Shown: positions 27,552 to 36,886 of the stretch, piece after piece
Numbering within the stretch: position 1 is the first letter of the stretch
How the letters are laid out: each line of letters opens with the position of its first letter
Source of the DNA: Bacilli bacterium
GTDB lineage: Bacteria; Bacillota_I; Bacilli_A; RF39; UBA660
Direction of reading: 5' to 3'
NCBI GenBank assembly: GCA_017450205.1
Contig: JAFSVF010000013.1
Span: 1-64,000, forward strand
DNA: 64,000 nucleotides
The notes under the pieces: model-generated
What the model was told of the DNA's origin: nothing
What the model saw: the letters and a program-made list of their open reading frames with translations, nothing else
Database searches by the model: none
Translations under genes and position numbers: made by a program

Positions 27552-27570
27552 TATTGACTAATTCTTTTTT
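27545..27570 (+). terminator. Terminator of the InlB-repeat surface gene
   Basis: GAATTAGT, loop ATTG, ACTAATTC, six T. Confidence 0.9.
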
Positions 27571-27577
27571 ATTGCAT

Positions 27578-27608
27578 AAAAAAGATGTTACTTTTTCTTT
27601 GTAACATC
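27578..27608 (-). terminator. Terminator of the lipoprotein gene
   Basis: GATGTTAC and GTAACATC pair; on the minus strand the stem ends in TTTTTT. The gene's stop codon is in the loop. Confidence 0.8.
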
Positions 27609-28691
27609 TCCAATTATATATGGATCTTCTTTTGAACCATTTCCAGATTTATAATTTATTTTTCCGTCAATAGATATTTTTAATAAAGTATATAATTTAT
27701 TATCAACAGTTGCAGTACTAATATAACCATATGACATAGTATATGCTAGGTTAGATTTCTTTGTTGATGGTGTAATAGTATATGTTTTTTTAAGAGTTGA
27801 CATCCAGTTGAAATTTTTACATGATGTTGATTTTAATGTTATACATTCTTCATCAATTGATGCTCTCATAAATTCATAAATATTTACAAGATTTAATGGT
27901 TCGCCTTCAATATTTTCTAAACATTCTGTTGAACCATCTTTTGTTATATCATCTTGTGATCTTGCAGCATAACATACTTTTTGTGTTGCTAAATATGTTT
28001 TTGTTTCATCTTTTAATTCTTCTTTATAATATTCTGCTAAGCATTTTCTTAGATTTGAATCTTTACCTTCACCTTGATAGTATTTGTTAATACCATTTTC
28101 ATTAATGTCTATATTATAGTGTTTGTCATATTCGCATTCTAGTGATTGTTTTGTTTGTAATAAGTTAATGTTGTTATTTTCATCAATACTAATTATTCTC
28201 CATGTTTCATCATTAAATGTAACATAGTTATTTACATCATCACCTTTGAAAACATATTCATTTCCAATTTCGAATAATCCTTTTCCTGATTCTGATAGAT
28301 TATCTTCTATTATTTTGTCTGTTAATTTTTTTGTAGAATAATCTTCTCCACAATCTAATTCAACTGTATATAAGTAATATCCATTATTATTTGTAACAGT
28401 TACTCCACCATCACATTTTGCTTCTTTATTTTTAAATGCTTTTGTATAATCATCTATATTTTTATCTTCAATCATTTGTTTTAATGAATATTCACTTGTT
28501 TTTTTGTCATCAGTAGGTAATTCATCTTCATGCTTTTTAAAATATTCTTTAGCACTTTTTTCCATTTTCTTTTGATATGATTCGTAACTTGTTGAACTTC
28601 CTTGACAAGCCGATATTGTAAATATAATAATAAATACGATTATAAAACCAGCAGAAATATAAATTATCAATTTTTTTAGTTTTTCATCCAC
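27588..28691 (-). CDS. Probable surface lipoprotein
   Basis: 367 residues from the GTG that follows AAGGAACTCAAA; the frame continues 72 bases further but without a ribosome site. N-terminal signal with a lipobox-like ISAC (C29; IIIFTISACQGSS), so lipid anchoring is likely. Residues ~40-130 resemble the corresponding domain of the convergent surface protein (AKEYFKKHEDELP ... AKCDGG ... YLYTVELDC). The rest carries FNDETWRIISIDENNNINLL, a pattern common in large surface proteins of related gut Bacillota, with six Cys. Function unknown. Confidence 0.75.
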   Translation of the reverse strand: MDEKLKKLIIYISAGFIIVFIIIFTISACQGSSTSYESYQKKMEKSAKEYFKKHEDELPTDDKKTSEYSLKQMIEDKNIDDYTKAFKNKEAKCDGGVTVTNNNGYYLYTVELDCGEDYSTKKLTDKIIEDNLSESGKGLFEIGNEYVFKGDDVNNYVTFNDETWRIISIDENNNINLLQTKQSLECEYDKHYNIDINENGINKYYQGEGKDSNLRKCLAEYYKEELKDETKTYLATQKVCYAARSQDDITKDGSTECLENIEGEPLNLVNIYEFMRASIDEECITLKSTSCKNFNWMSTLKKTYTITPSTKKSNLAYTMSYGYISTATVDNKLYTLLKISIDGKINYKSGNGSKEDPYIIGDVTKKK

Positions 28692-28903
28692 TTTGAGTTC
28701 CTTCTTTCCTGTAAAAATTATACCATGATGTAAATATTTTTCCAATAAAGATTGTATAGTCAATTGAATATATTTTTATACCATGTTAAACTTAAATAGA
28801 ATAAGGGAGTTGGTTAGATTAAGATGTTTGTACAAAATTAAACATTTTTAATTTACTCTTAAATTTTTATTTATTATAATATACAAACGGGAAGTGATAT
28901 TTT

Positions 28904-29728
28904 ATGATTTCATGGGCTACATTATGGAGCGCAATAACCAAAATTATCGATTGTGGTATTATTTGGTATATTTTATATACATTATTAAAATCAATTAAGA
29001 ATAACGTTAAGATGGTACTTATTTTTAAAGGTATTTTTATACTTTTAGTTATTAAAGTATTAAGCAATGTTTTAAATTTAAATACAGTTGGTGTTTTACT
29101 TGAATATGTTATTTCTTGGGGACCAATTGCTATTATAATTATTTTCCAACCAGAAATAAGAAATATTCTAGAACAAGTTGGAAGAACGCAATTACTTGGT
29201 AAACATAAAGTTTTAACTGTAGATGAAAGAGAAAAAGTTGTATTTGAACTTATGACTGCAGTTGAACATCTAAAAGATGAAAAAATTGGAGCTTTAATAG
29301 TTATTGAAAGAAATATGTCTTTACAAGAATATATTGCACCAACTACTAAGCTTTATGCTGATATTACTAGTCAATTACTTGAAGCAATATTTTTGCCACC
29401 AAACCCATTACATGATGGTGGTGTAATAATTCAAGGTAATAAAGTTACATGCGCTGGTGCTGTATTTAAAACAAGTATGAATCCTAATGTTAATAAAAAG
29501 TTAGGAACTCGTCATAGAGCGGCTCTAGGAGTAGCTGAAGAAACTGATGCAATTGCATTAGTAGTCAGTGAAGAAACTGGAAGAATCTCAATAGCTTGTG
29601 ATAATTATTTACATTATAATTTAACAGTTGAAGAATTTAGAACAATGTTATTAGATGAATTAAAACCAAAGAATACAATGTTCTTTGATGCAGAAGGAGT
29701 AGGAGGTGCTGATGATGAAAATCTTTAA
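28904..29728 (+). CDS. cdaA: Diadenylate cyclase CdaA (DacA)
   Basis: 274 residues. Three N-terminal membrane helices (~10-85), then the DAC domain: FQPEIRNILEQVGR, the DGG motif LHDGGVIIQGN and the RHR motif LGTRHRAALG. Makes the second messenger c-di-AMP from two ATP; essential in many low-GC bacteria for K+, osmolyte and wall control. GGGAAGTGAT precedes the ATG. Its last codons overlap the start of cdaR, the usual arrangement. A TATAATAT box lies ~25 bases upstream of the ATG. Confidence 0.96.
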   Translation: MISWATLWSAITKIIDCGIIWYILYTLLKSIKNNVKMVLIFKGIFILLVIKVLSNVLNLNTVGVLLEYVISWGPIAIIIIFQPEIRNILEQVGRTQLLGKHKVLTVDEREKVVFELMTAVEHLKDEKIGALIVIERNMSLQEYIAPTTKLYADITSQLLEAIFLPPNPLHDGGVIIQGNKVTCAGAVFKTSMNPNVNKKLGTRHRAALGVAEETDAIALVVSEETGRISIACDNYLHYNLTVEEFRTMLLDELKPKNTMFFDAEGVGGADDENL

Positions 29729-31085
29729 GATAATTTTTACACCTTTTATTGCTTTATTTAAAGGATTATATTTCGTTTTAGATAAAGTAATTATTACTCC
29801 ATTAAGTAAAATTATTTATAATTTAAGAGATGTATTTAAAAATAATAGTGGAAAAATAGAAAAAATACTTAATATGCCAAATGTGTTATTCTTTTTCTCA
29901 CTTGTTTGTGCGTTTGGGTTAGTTTTATTAGTTGATAGTCAAGTTATTACTTTTAATAATAGTGAAGCTGAAATATTAACTGATCAACCTGTTGAAGTAA
30001 TTTATAATGAAGAATCATATGTTGTTGAAGGTGTGCCTGAAAAAGTTGATATAACACTAATTGGTAGTAAATCTGCTTTATATTTAGCTAATCATGCTAG
30101 TAATAATAAAGTTTCTTTAGATTTATCTGGATATGGTGTTGGTACATATAAAGTTAAATTAAAATATAATAGTGCTTCTTCTGCTATTTCATATAAGTTA
30201 GATCCAAGTACTGTTACTGTTAAGATTAGTTCTAAGTTAAGTGAAGAAAGATCTTTAGGATATGACTTATTAAATGAACAATCATTAGATAAGAGATTAA
30301 GCATTTCAAAAGTTGAATTAAATACTTCTTCAGTAGTTGTTAAGTCTTCTAGAGAAATCCTTGATAAAGTATCTGTTGTTAAAGCTTTAGTTGATATTAA
30401 AGATTTAGGAGTTACTACTTCTGGTGAATATCAAATTGAAGGTGTTAAATTAGCTGCTTATGATGCAAATGGTGATAAGATTAACAATGTTGAAGTTGTT
30501 CCTTCTAGTGTAGTTGCAACTGTTACATTGGATAGTTATTCTGCTACTAAACCAGTTAAGATTGTAACAACTGGTACTATGAAGTCAGGATATGCAATTG
30601 AATCTCTTACATCAAGTGTAACAAGTGTTACAGTATATGGTGGTCAAAGTGTCGTTGATTCGCTTGATTATATTGAAGCACAAGTTAATGTTAATGATTT
30701 AGATAAAGATGTTTCAAATAAATCTTATGATTTAATTGTTCCTAATGGAATTAGATTTATGTCTAATACTACTACTCAAGTAAGTATTAAAGTTGGTACT
30801 GAAGATCAAATTACTTTAAGTAAGGTACCAGTTAAGATTGAAAACTTAGGTAGTGATTATACTGCTCTTGCTGTTAATGAAGAGAGTCAAGCAATCGATG
30901 TTTTAGTTAAAGGAACAAGTAATGTTATTAAATCAATTACTGCAGAAGATATAAGAGTATTTGCTGATCTTTCTGGTTTAACACCTGGTGTTCATAAGGT
31001 TACTGTTCAAGTAAGTTCTTCTGATACACGTGTTACGGTTAAAGCTGTTACAACTGAAGTTGAAATTAAATTAAATAAAAAGTAG
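29715..31085 (+). CDS. cdaR: CdaR (YbbR-domain protein), CdaA regulator
   Basis: 456 residues. Start taken at ATG 29715, eight bases after AGGAGG; GTG 29706 and ATG 29712 are in the same frame. One membrane helix (~55-75) and four YbbR domains outside (recurring PVEVIYNEESYVVEGVPEKV, PVKIVTTGTMKSGYAIESL, PVKIENLGSDYTALAV patterns). CdaR binds CdaA in the membrane and tunes its activity. In most Bacillota glmM follows; here a pilin-like gene and two unusual sugar-phosphate enzymes follow instead. Confidence 0.9.
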   Translation: MKIFKIIFTPFIALFKGLYFVLDKVIITPLSKIIYNLRDVFKNNSGKIEKILNMPNVLFFFSLVCAFGLVLLVDSQVITFNNSEAEILTDQPVEVIYNEESYVVEGVPEKVDITLIGSKSALYLANHASNNKVSLDLSGYGVGTYKVKLKYNSASSAISYKLDPSTVTVKISSKLSEERSLGYDLLNEQSLDKRLSISKVELNTSSVVVKSSREILDKVSVVKALVDIKDLGVTTSGEYQIEGVKLAAYDANGDKINNVEVVPSSVVATVTLDSYSATKPVKIVTTGTMKSGYAIESLTSSVTSVTVYGGQSVVDSLDYIEAQVNVNDLDKDVSNKSYDLIVPNGIRFMSNTTTQVSIKVGTEDQITLSKVPVKIENLGSDYTALAVNEESQAIDVLVKGTSNVIKSITAEDIRVFADLSGLTPGVHKVTVQVSSSDTRVTVKAVTTEVEIKLNKK

Positions 31086-31108
31086 TTAGAGATAACTACT
31101 TTTTTTTT
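31081..31108 (+). terminator. Terminator of cdaA-cdaR
   Basis: AGTAGTTA, loop GAGA, TAACTACT, eight T. Confidence 0.9.
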
Positions 31109-31144
31109 GGTGTTTATGCTATATTTAATGTAGAGTGATGTAAT

Positions 31145-31906
31145 ATGAGAAAAATTAATAATGGATTTACTTTAGTAGAAATATTAGCAGTTATTGTAGT
31201 TTTAGGAATTATAATGATTGTGGCTTTACCAACTTATAGTAATATTTATAATTCTATAAAGTTAACAACATATTTAAATAATGTAAAAACTGTTAAAAGT
31301 GCTGCATTAGATTATGGAAATAATACTTATATAAAGGATTCTATTAAGCAATTACATGATTCCTCTAAAAATGATTGGTGTTCTACTATTTCTATTCAAA
31401 ATTTAATTAAAGCCGGATACATAAAGAGTGATGATGATTATAATGATCAAATTACTGATGTTTTTACTGGTGGTGCACTAGGATATAATTTAGTAAGTAA
31501 TTTTGATGATTCTTATTCTCCTAATTCTGTTGCTTTATGTTTTTGCAGTAATCAATTGGATATTGATGCATTTATTATTAATGATTTAGCAAAAGATAAT
31601 GTTTATCATGAAGGTGAATATGTTAGAAATCTTGTATATAGCAATGATGCTACTGGTGAAAAAGTTAATAAATATGAATTTAGAGAATTAAAGGTAAGTT
31701 TTATATATAATGATTTGGCTAAAAGAATAGTAAGAGCTAAAAATAATGGTAGTAGTTCTATAACTGTTGAAGGTGTAGAAATGAATATTAGTAATTATTT
31801 TGATGGTATATCTTTATCATCGATGAATGATGATTTTGTAAAAGCTCTTAATAAAGCAATATTTGATTATTTAACTTACGATAGTACATGCCCTTTTAGC
31901 AATTAG
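31145..31906 (+). CDS. Type IV pilin-like (pseudopilin) protein
   Basis: 253 residues. Short basic leader, prepilin peptidase site NGFTLVEILAVIVVLGIIMI, with cleavage expected after Gly7 and the conserved Glu at mature position 5, followed by the usual hydrophobic helix. The rest (about 220 residues) is unrecognised, with Cys residues at WCST, LCFC and TCPF that could form disulfides. Pilus or competence pseudopilins (ComGC type) are shorter, so this may be a minor pilin. No pilus ATPase or prepilin peptidase gene is in the window, but comEA-comEC are 8 kb away. Confidence 0.75.
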   Translation: MRKINNGFTLVEILAVIVVLGIIMIVALPTYSNIYNSIKLTTYLNNVKTVKSAALDYGNNTYIKDSIKQLHDSSKNDWCSTISIQNLIKAGYIKSDDDYNDQITDVFTGGALGYNLVSNFDDSYSPNSVALCFCSNQLDIDAFIINDLAKDNVYHEGEYVRNLVYSNDATGEKVNKYEFRELKVSFIYNDLAKRIVRAKNNGSSSITVEGVEMNISNYFDGISLSSMNDDFVKALNKAIFDYLTYDSTCPFSN

Positions 31907-31957
31907 AATTTTATGATTTGTTTTGTTAATTGTGTTATTATATAGGCAGGTGTTTTT

Positions 31958-33457
31958 ATGAATAAAATTTTAATGATGATTATTGACGGTATAGGCATTA
32001 ACAATAAAGAAGAAGGTAATTTTTTAAAAAAGGCTGAACTTAATAACTTATCTGATCTTTATAATGAATATCCTCATTCTGTTTTAACAACTACAGGAGA
32101 TGTTATTGGACTTCCAGATGGTGTACCTGCTAATGAAGAAATTGCACATGTTGCTTTTGGTGCGGGAAAGAAAGTTAAACAAGACGTTACTATATTAAAT
32201 GAAACTTTAGGTAGTACTTTGATTGAAAAGAATGATTTACTTATTTCAATTATTAAAAAATTAAATAAAAGTGGTGGAACTCTACATTTAGCTGGACTTG
32301 TAAGTGATGGTAGAGTTTCATCAGATATTAGATATATTGAAAACTTTATATCTCATCTAAATAATATGGGACTTGAAAGACTTTATTTTCATGCTATTAC
32401 AGATGGTGTAGATAGTAAGACTGATTGTAAGGTATTCTTAGATAGATTAGTAGATACTTTTAATGAAAATTCTTTAGGTAAGTTGGTTACCATTTGTGGT
32501 AGAAACTATGCTATGGATAAAGATAATAATTGGAATAAAACTAAAATATATACTGATTTATTATTTAATGGTGAAGGTGCTAGAATTAGAAAATATGATA
32601 ATGCACTTGAAACTTGTAAAAAGAAGGATGTTCCTGATAATTTAATTCCACCAATAAAATTAATTGATGATCCAACTATTAAGAATGGAGATATATTATT
32701 GTGGTTAAATTTTCAAGTGGATACTTCAAGACAATTATTAAAAGCTATTTGTGATGATGAATTTACTATTTATCCTGTAAATAAACCTGAAAATTTTGAT
32801 GTTTTCACACTTTTAGAAATTGATAATATGAATATTGATTATTTAATTGAAGATGAAGATGAATTTTATTCAATTGGAACATACTTTAATGATTTAAGAT
32901 TAACTCAAGCAAGGATTGCTACAAAGGAAAGATATCCGATGGTTACTTATTTCTTTGATGGATATAAAAATGATAAGTTAGATTTATGTGATACTTTTTT
33001 AATTCCTTCTTTACAAGAAGATTATTTATTTAGAGAAACTATAGATAGTATTACAAAACAAACAATTAAGTGTATAGAAAAAGATTATAATTTCATTTTA
33101 GTTAATATTCCATATGCTGATATAATTGCAAGATATGGTAATGAAGAACAATTGCTTGAGACTTTAAGAAATATTGATGATTGTATTGGAAAAATTTTTG
33201 AGTCAGTTGAAGATAATTTTTATAAAATGATTGTTACTTCTTCATTTGGTAATGCAGAAGAAATGGTTGATAGTGTAGGTGTTGATAATAAAGGAACGAC
33301 TACCAATCCCGTACCTTTTATAGTTACTGATTCTAGATTAAGTTTAAGAAGTAAAGGAGATTTAACTATGGTTGCTCCTACTATACTTAGATATATGGAT
33401 ATTGCACTTCCTAAACAAATGTCACAAATGAAGACTTTAATAGAAGAAGAGGGTTAG
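31958..33457 (+). CDS. Phosphoglycerate-mutase (iPGM) homologue lacking catalytic residues
   Basis: 499 residues, the length and layout of cofactor-independent phosphoglycerate mutase (MIIDGIGI; GRNYAMDKDNNW; FGNAEEM; NPVPFI). The residues that do the chemistry are changed: nucleophile Ser of NSEVGH is Glu60 (ANEEIAH); the ADHGN metal site reads SSFGN (429-432); the NPDMVGH metal site reads IPYADIIAR (Asp kept, His to Arg); FRPDRARQ reads FQVDTSRQ; SDGGVHSH reads SDGRVSSD. Mutase activity is therefore unlikely. A regulatory or binding role is inferred. Three bases separate it from the next gene. Confidence 0.82.
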   Translation: MNKILMMIIDGIGINNKEEGNFLKKAELNNLSDLYNEYPHSVLTTTGDVIGLPDGVPANEEIAHVAFGAGKKVKQDVTILNETLGSTLIEKNDLLISIIKKLNKSGGTLHLAGLVSDGRVSSDIRYIENFISHLNNMGLERLYFHAITDGVDSKTDCKVFLDRLVDTFNENSLGKLVTICGRNYAMDKDNNWNKTKIYTDLLFNGEGARIRKYDNALETCKKKDVPDNLIPPIKLIDDPTIKNGDILLWLNFQVDTSRQLLKAICDDEFTIYPVNKPENFDVFTLLEIDNMNIDYLIEDEDEFYSIGTYFNDLRLTQARIATKERYPMVTYFFDGYKNDKLDLCDTFLIPSLQEDYLFRETIDSITKQTIKCIEKDYNFILVNIPYADIIARYGNEEQLLETLRNIDDCIGKIFESVEDNFYKMIVTSSFGNAEEMVDSVGVDNKGTTTNPVPFIVTDSRLSLRSKGDLTMVAPTILRYMDIALPKQMSQMKTLIEEEG

Positions 33458-33459
33458 TT

Positions 33460-34827
33460 ATGGAGTTTGATACTAGTATTTTAAGAGAAGCAGATATTAG
33501 AGGAGTTTATCCTACTCAAGTTAGTGGTGAATTTGCTAATAGACTTGGTAAAGTATTTGGTACCTATGTGTTAAAACAAGGTTTTAAATATATTGTTGTA
33601 GGTCATGATAACAGAATTGGTGGACCACATTTAACAAAAGAGTTGATAACCGGACTTTTATCAACAGGTATTAATGTTATTTATATTGGATTAGCAACAA
33701 CACCAATGCTTAATTATGCTAGTCATAAGTTGGGTATTCAATATGGTATTGAAGTTACAGCATCTCATAATCCAAAGAATGATAATGGTTTTAAACTATT
33801 TGGTGAAAATTATTTGCATTGTAATCATGATGTTTTAGATATTATTTATGCAGCTCTTTCTAATGAGAAATATAGAATTTTGAAAGGCGATGGAAATTTA
33901 GAACATATTGATGTTTTACATAGTTATGCTAAATATGTTGCTAATAAGTTTAAAGATATTAAACCTTTAAGAGTAGTAGTTGATTGTGGAAATGGAACAG
34001 GTTCTACTACTATTAGACAAATATATAATAGAATTCCTGGAGAAGTTATTTATATTAATTCAGATAATGATCCTAGATTTCCTAATCATCATCCAGATCC
34101 TAACGTTAAGAAGAATTTAACTCAATTGAGTGAAGCTGTTATTGCAAATAAAGCTGATTTAGGACTTGCTTATGATGGTGATGCTGATAGAGTAGGCTTT
34201 GTTGATGAAAAAGGTGAAGTTGTTGATAGTGATGTTATGATGGCACTTATGGCAAGAGAAATCTTAAAAAAATCATCTAAACCTATTTTAGTTGATGTTA
34301 AGTGCTCTAGAGTATTACTAGAAGAAATTAAGAATCTTGGTGGAGAGTATATACTTGAAACTCCTTCAAGTGCTCGTCAAGAAGATTTATTATTCTATGA
34401 TAAGTTAGACTTTGGTGGTGGATATTCAAATCACATCTTTTTTGGCGATAGTCATCCTGGATATGATGATGGTATATATGCTGGTTTAAGATTCCAAGAA
34501 ATGCTTGGTGATTCAAAAAAGAAATTAAGTAAACTAGTTAAAACTTTACCTGAATACTATAATACTGAAGAAATAAAAATTTCTACAACTGATGCTAAAA
34601 AATGGAAAATAGTTGAAGAAGTTAAGAAGTATTGCGATACTAGAAATTATGATTATTCAACCGTTGATGGTGTAAGAGTAGAAAAAGAAAAAGGCTGGGC
34701 ATTAGTTAGAGCAAGTAATACTGGCCCTAATTTAACTTTAAGATTTGAAGCTACTTCTAAAAAAGGATTAACAATGATTCAAAATGAATTTATGGAAGTT
34801 TTAAATATTGTGATTAATAAAAAATAA
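33460..34827 (+). CDS. Phosphohexomutase (phosphomannomutase/phosphoglucomutase family) with altered sugar loop
   Basis: 455 residues. Catalytic phosphoserine S102 in TASHNPKNDNGFK; Mg loop DGDADR (239-244); phosphate-binding RASNTGPNLTLRF. The sugar-binding loop, GGEMSGH in the family, is GGGYSNH (319-325): the Glu that holds sugar hydroxyls is Gly. The fold is intact, so it may still be active on another hexose phosphate or be regulatory. It directly follows the inactive-looking mutase homologue and stands where glmM is found in many cda operons, but NGFKLF and this loop do not look like GlmM. Confidence 0.85.
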   Translation: MEFDTSILREADIRGVYPTQVSGEFANRLGKVFGTYVLKQGFKYIVVGHDNRIGGPHLTKELITGLLSTGINVIYIGLATTPMLNYASHKLGIQYGIEVTASHNPKNDNGFKLFGENYLHCNHDVLDIIYAALSNEKYRILKGDGNLEHIDVLHSYAKYVANKFKDIKPLRVVVDCGNGTGSTTIRQIYNRIPGEVIYINSDNDPRFPNHHPDPNVKKNLTQLSEAVIANKADLGLAYDGDADRVGFVDEKGEVVDSDVMMALMAREILKKSSKPILVDVKCSRVLLEEIKNLGGEYILETPSSARQEDLLFYDKLDFGGGYSNHIFFGDSHPGYDDGIYAGLRFQEMLGDSKKKLSKLVKTLPEYYNTEEIKISTTDAKKWKIVEEVKKYCDTRNYDYSTVDGVRVEKEKGWALVRASNTGPNLTLRFEATSKKGLTMIQNEFMEVLNIVINKK

Positions 34828-34855
34828 AAAATGTAACATTTTGTTACATTTTTTT
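34827..34855. terminator. Bidirectional terminator
   Basis: TGTAACA, loop TTT, TGTTACA, with A and T tracts on the two sides. Confidence 0.85.
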
Positions 34856-35576
34856 AGTCTTTAGTTGCAGCATTAAGTGCTATTTCAATCATATCAGTAA
34901 GTGCAGTTTCTCTTTCTTCTGAAGTTACTTCAATTTCTGGAGTATATTTTGAATCTACAATTGTAAACATTACTGTAGCTTTCTTTCCGCAAAGTCTTGC
35001 AACATGTAGAATTCCAAAACCTTCCATTTCAGACCCCATTAATTTATCTTTAATAGGACAAGCATTATATACATGATCTAAGTTTGCATATGGATCAAAT
35101 ACATCAATTGTATATGTAGGTCCTTCTTTAACAACTTTATTTAATTCTTTCGCTGATTCTTTTATTTTATCATTTAAGCTTACATCGGTTCTTAAGAATT
35201 TTTCGGAATAGTTTCCCCATTCGTATGCGATATTTGATTCTGAATAACATCCATTAGATAAAATGATATCTCCAATCATTACATTAGGATTTCCTGCTCC
35301 AGCAGAACCTATTCTAATTATTTCTTCAACATCATAGAATGTAAATAATTCATAAGTATAAAGTGCAGCTGATGGAATTCCCATTCCTGATGCAATTACT
35401 GTTATTCTTTTTCCTTTATATGTTCCTGTATAACCGAACATGTTTCTTACTGTATTTATTAATTTAGCATCTTCTAGAAAGTTATCTGCGATGTATTTTG
35501 CTCTTAGTGGATCTCCAGGTAAAAGCACTGTTTTTGCTATATTTTCTTTATCAGTTACTATATGTACTGGTTTCAT
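34854..35576 (-). CDS. deoD: Purine nucleoside phosphorylase, DeoD type
   Basis: 240 residues, standard length. Phosphate and ribose contacts are seen in LLPGDPLRAKYIA, ASGMGIPSAALYTYEL and IRIGSAGAG; the purine and ribose site GSEMEGFGI and the catalytic Asp in FTIVDSKYT are present. Cleaves purine (deoxy)ribonucleosides with phosphate for salvage. Single gene on the minus strand, with AGTAGGTGAT before the start. Confidence 0.95.
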   Translation of the reverse strand: MKPVHIVTDKENIAKTVLLPGDPLRAKYIADNFLEDAKLINTVRNMFGYTGTYKGKRITVIASGMGIPSAALYTYELFTFYDVEEIIRIGSAGAGNPNVMIGDIILSNGCYSESNIAYEWGNYSEKFLRTDVSLNDKIKESAKELNKVVKEGPTYTIDVFDPYANLDHVYNACPIKDKLMGSEMEGFGILHVARLCGKKATVMFTIVDSKYTPEIEVTSEERETALTDMIEIALNAATKD

Positions 35577-35638
35577 ATTATCACCTACTTTAATAGTATC
35601 AAATATGTTATAATAATTCCATATTGGAGGGCTTATTT

Positions 35639-36886
35639 ATGAATAAAATTTATGAATTTGAACACTATAATATTCATTCTAAATCAACAAATAAGTTTAA
35701 AACTTTTTTAATCGAAATAAATTTTTTTAACAAATTTGATTTTAAAAGACTTGCTGTTAGAGAAACTATGCTTAGAATGTTATTTTTAAATAATAAGATT
35801 TATAAAACATCAATTGATATTTCTAAAAAATGTGAAGATTTATATGATCCTTATATGTATTTTGAAAGAAGTAGATTAGGTATTTTTGAAGTAAGTACTA
35901 TATTTATGAAGTTTATAGATCCAAAATATATTAACGAAGAAGATTATTATGATTCGATTATTAAGTATTTATTTAATTTAATTCATAATCCTGAATTTAA
36001 TGAAGAATCACTAGAGTTTGTTAAGTCTTCGTTGATTAATGAATTAAATTCTATTATGGATAAACCAAATAAATATGCTTCTATTAGATTTATGTCTTCT
36101 TTAGATAAGAATGATCCTAGAAGCATACCTTTAATTGGAAATAAAGATGATATCGATTTTTTAACTATAGATGATATTAAGAATGAATTTAATAAATTTA
36201 TTAATGAAAGTAATATTGAAATTAATTTTGTTGGTGAAGAAATTAAAGATGAGTATATTGATATAATTAATAAATATTCTAATTTTAAAAATAACACTAA
36301 ATTAATAAATTTTAATCCTTATAGAGAAACATTATTTAAGAATGAAGAGTTTAAAGAAGAAAAAGAGTATACTCAAAGTAATTTATTCATGATATTTAAT
36401 TGTGATGATTTAACTAATAAAGAAAAAAATATAACTATGTTATTATTTAATGAAATACTTGGAGGATTTTCTGTTAATGCTAAGTTAAATTATAAATTAC
36501 GAGAGGAGAACTCCATATGTTATGGAGTAAATTCTTTTTATGATAAGTATGATAATGATTTAAGAATTGTGACTTCAATTAGTAAAGAAAATATTGATAA
36601 AGCCAAAGAGTTAATATTTGAAACAGTAAATGATATGAATAATTTAGATAAAGAAGATATGGAAAATGCTATTAAAAGATTAAAACTTGGGTTAAAAGAT
36701 TCTTATAATAATATTTTTTCTTGTGCTTCTATTATGTTGTATAAAGATTTAAATCTAATATATAATGTTGAAGAAAAACTTGATTTATTAGATAAGATTA
36801 GTATTGATGAAGTAAAAGTTTTATTAAATAAAATTAAATATAATTCTTCGTTTGTATTAGTGGGGGTAAAAGATGGAAATAATTAA
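35639..36886 (+). CDS. M16-family protein, YfmF type (no zinc motif)
   Basis: 415 residues from the ATG after GGAGGGCTT (a TTG 15 bases earlier lies before that site). Two M16 (insulinase-like) domains; the first lacks HxxEH, while the second has LYKLREENSICYGVNSFYD typical of the family. In Bacillus the YfmF/YfmH pair acts together, in some strains linked to modification of elongation factor P. It overlaps the catalytic partner downstream by 14 bases, so the two likely form a heterodimer. Confidence 0.85.
   Translation: MNKIYEFEHYNIHSKSTNKFKTFLIEINFFNKFDFKRLAVRETMLRMLFLNNKIYKTSIDISKKCEDLYDPYMYFERSRLGIFEVSTIFMKFIDPKYINEEDYYDSIIKYLFNLIHNPEFNEESLEFVKSSLINELNSIMDKPNKYASIRFMSSLDKNDPRSIPLIGNKDDIDFLTIDDIKNEFNKFINESNIEINFVGEEIKDEYIDIINKYSNFKNNTKLINFNPYRETLFKNEEFKEEKEYTQSNLFMIFNCDDLTNKEKNITMLLFNEILGGFSVNAKLNYKLREENSICYGVNSFYDKYDNDLRIVTSISKENIDKAKELIFETVNDMNNLDKEDMENAIKRLKLGLKDSYNNIFSCASIMLYKDLNLIYNVEEKLDLLDKISIDEVKVLLNKIKYNSSFVLVGVKDGNN

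Noticed and set aside
31145-31906. A complete competence or type IV pilus system from the pilin-like gene plus comEA-comEC
   Set aside because: No ComGA/PilB ATPase, ComGB/PilC or prepilin peptidase gene is in the window; only parts of such a system are seen.
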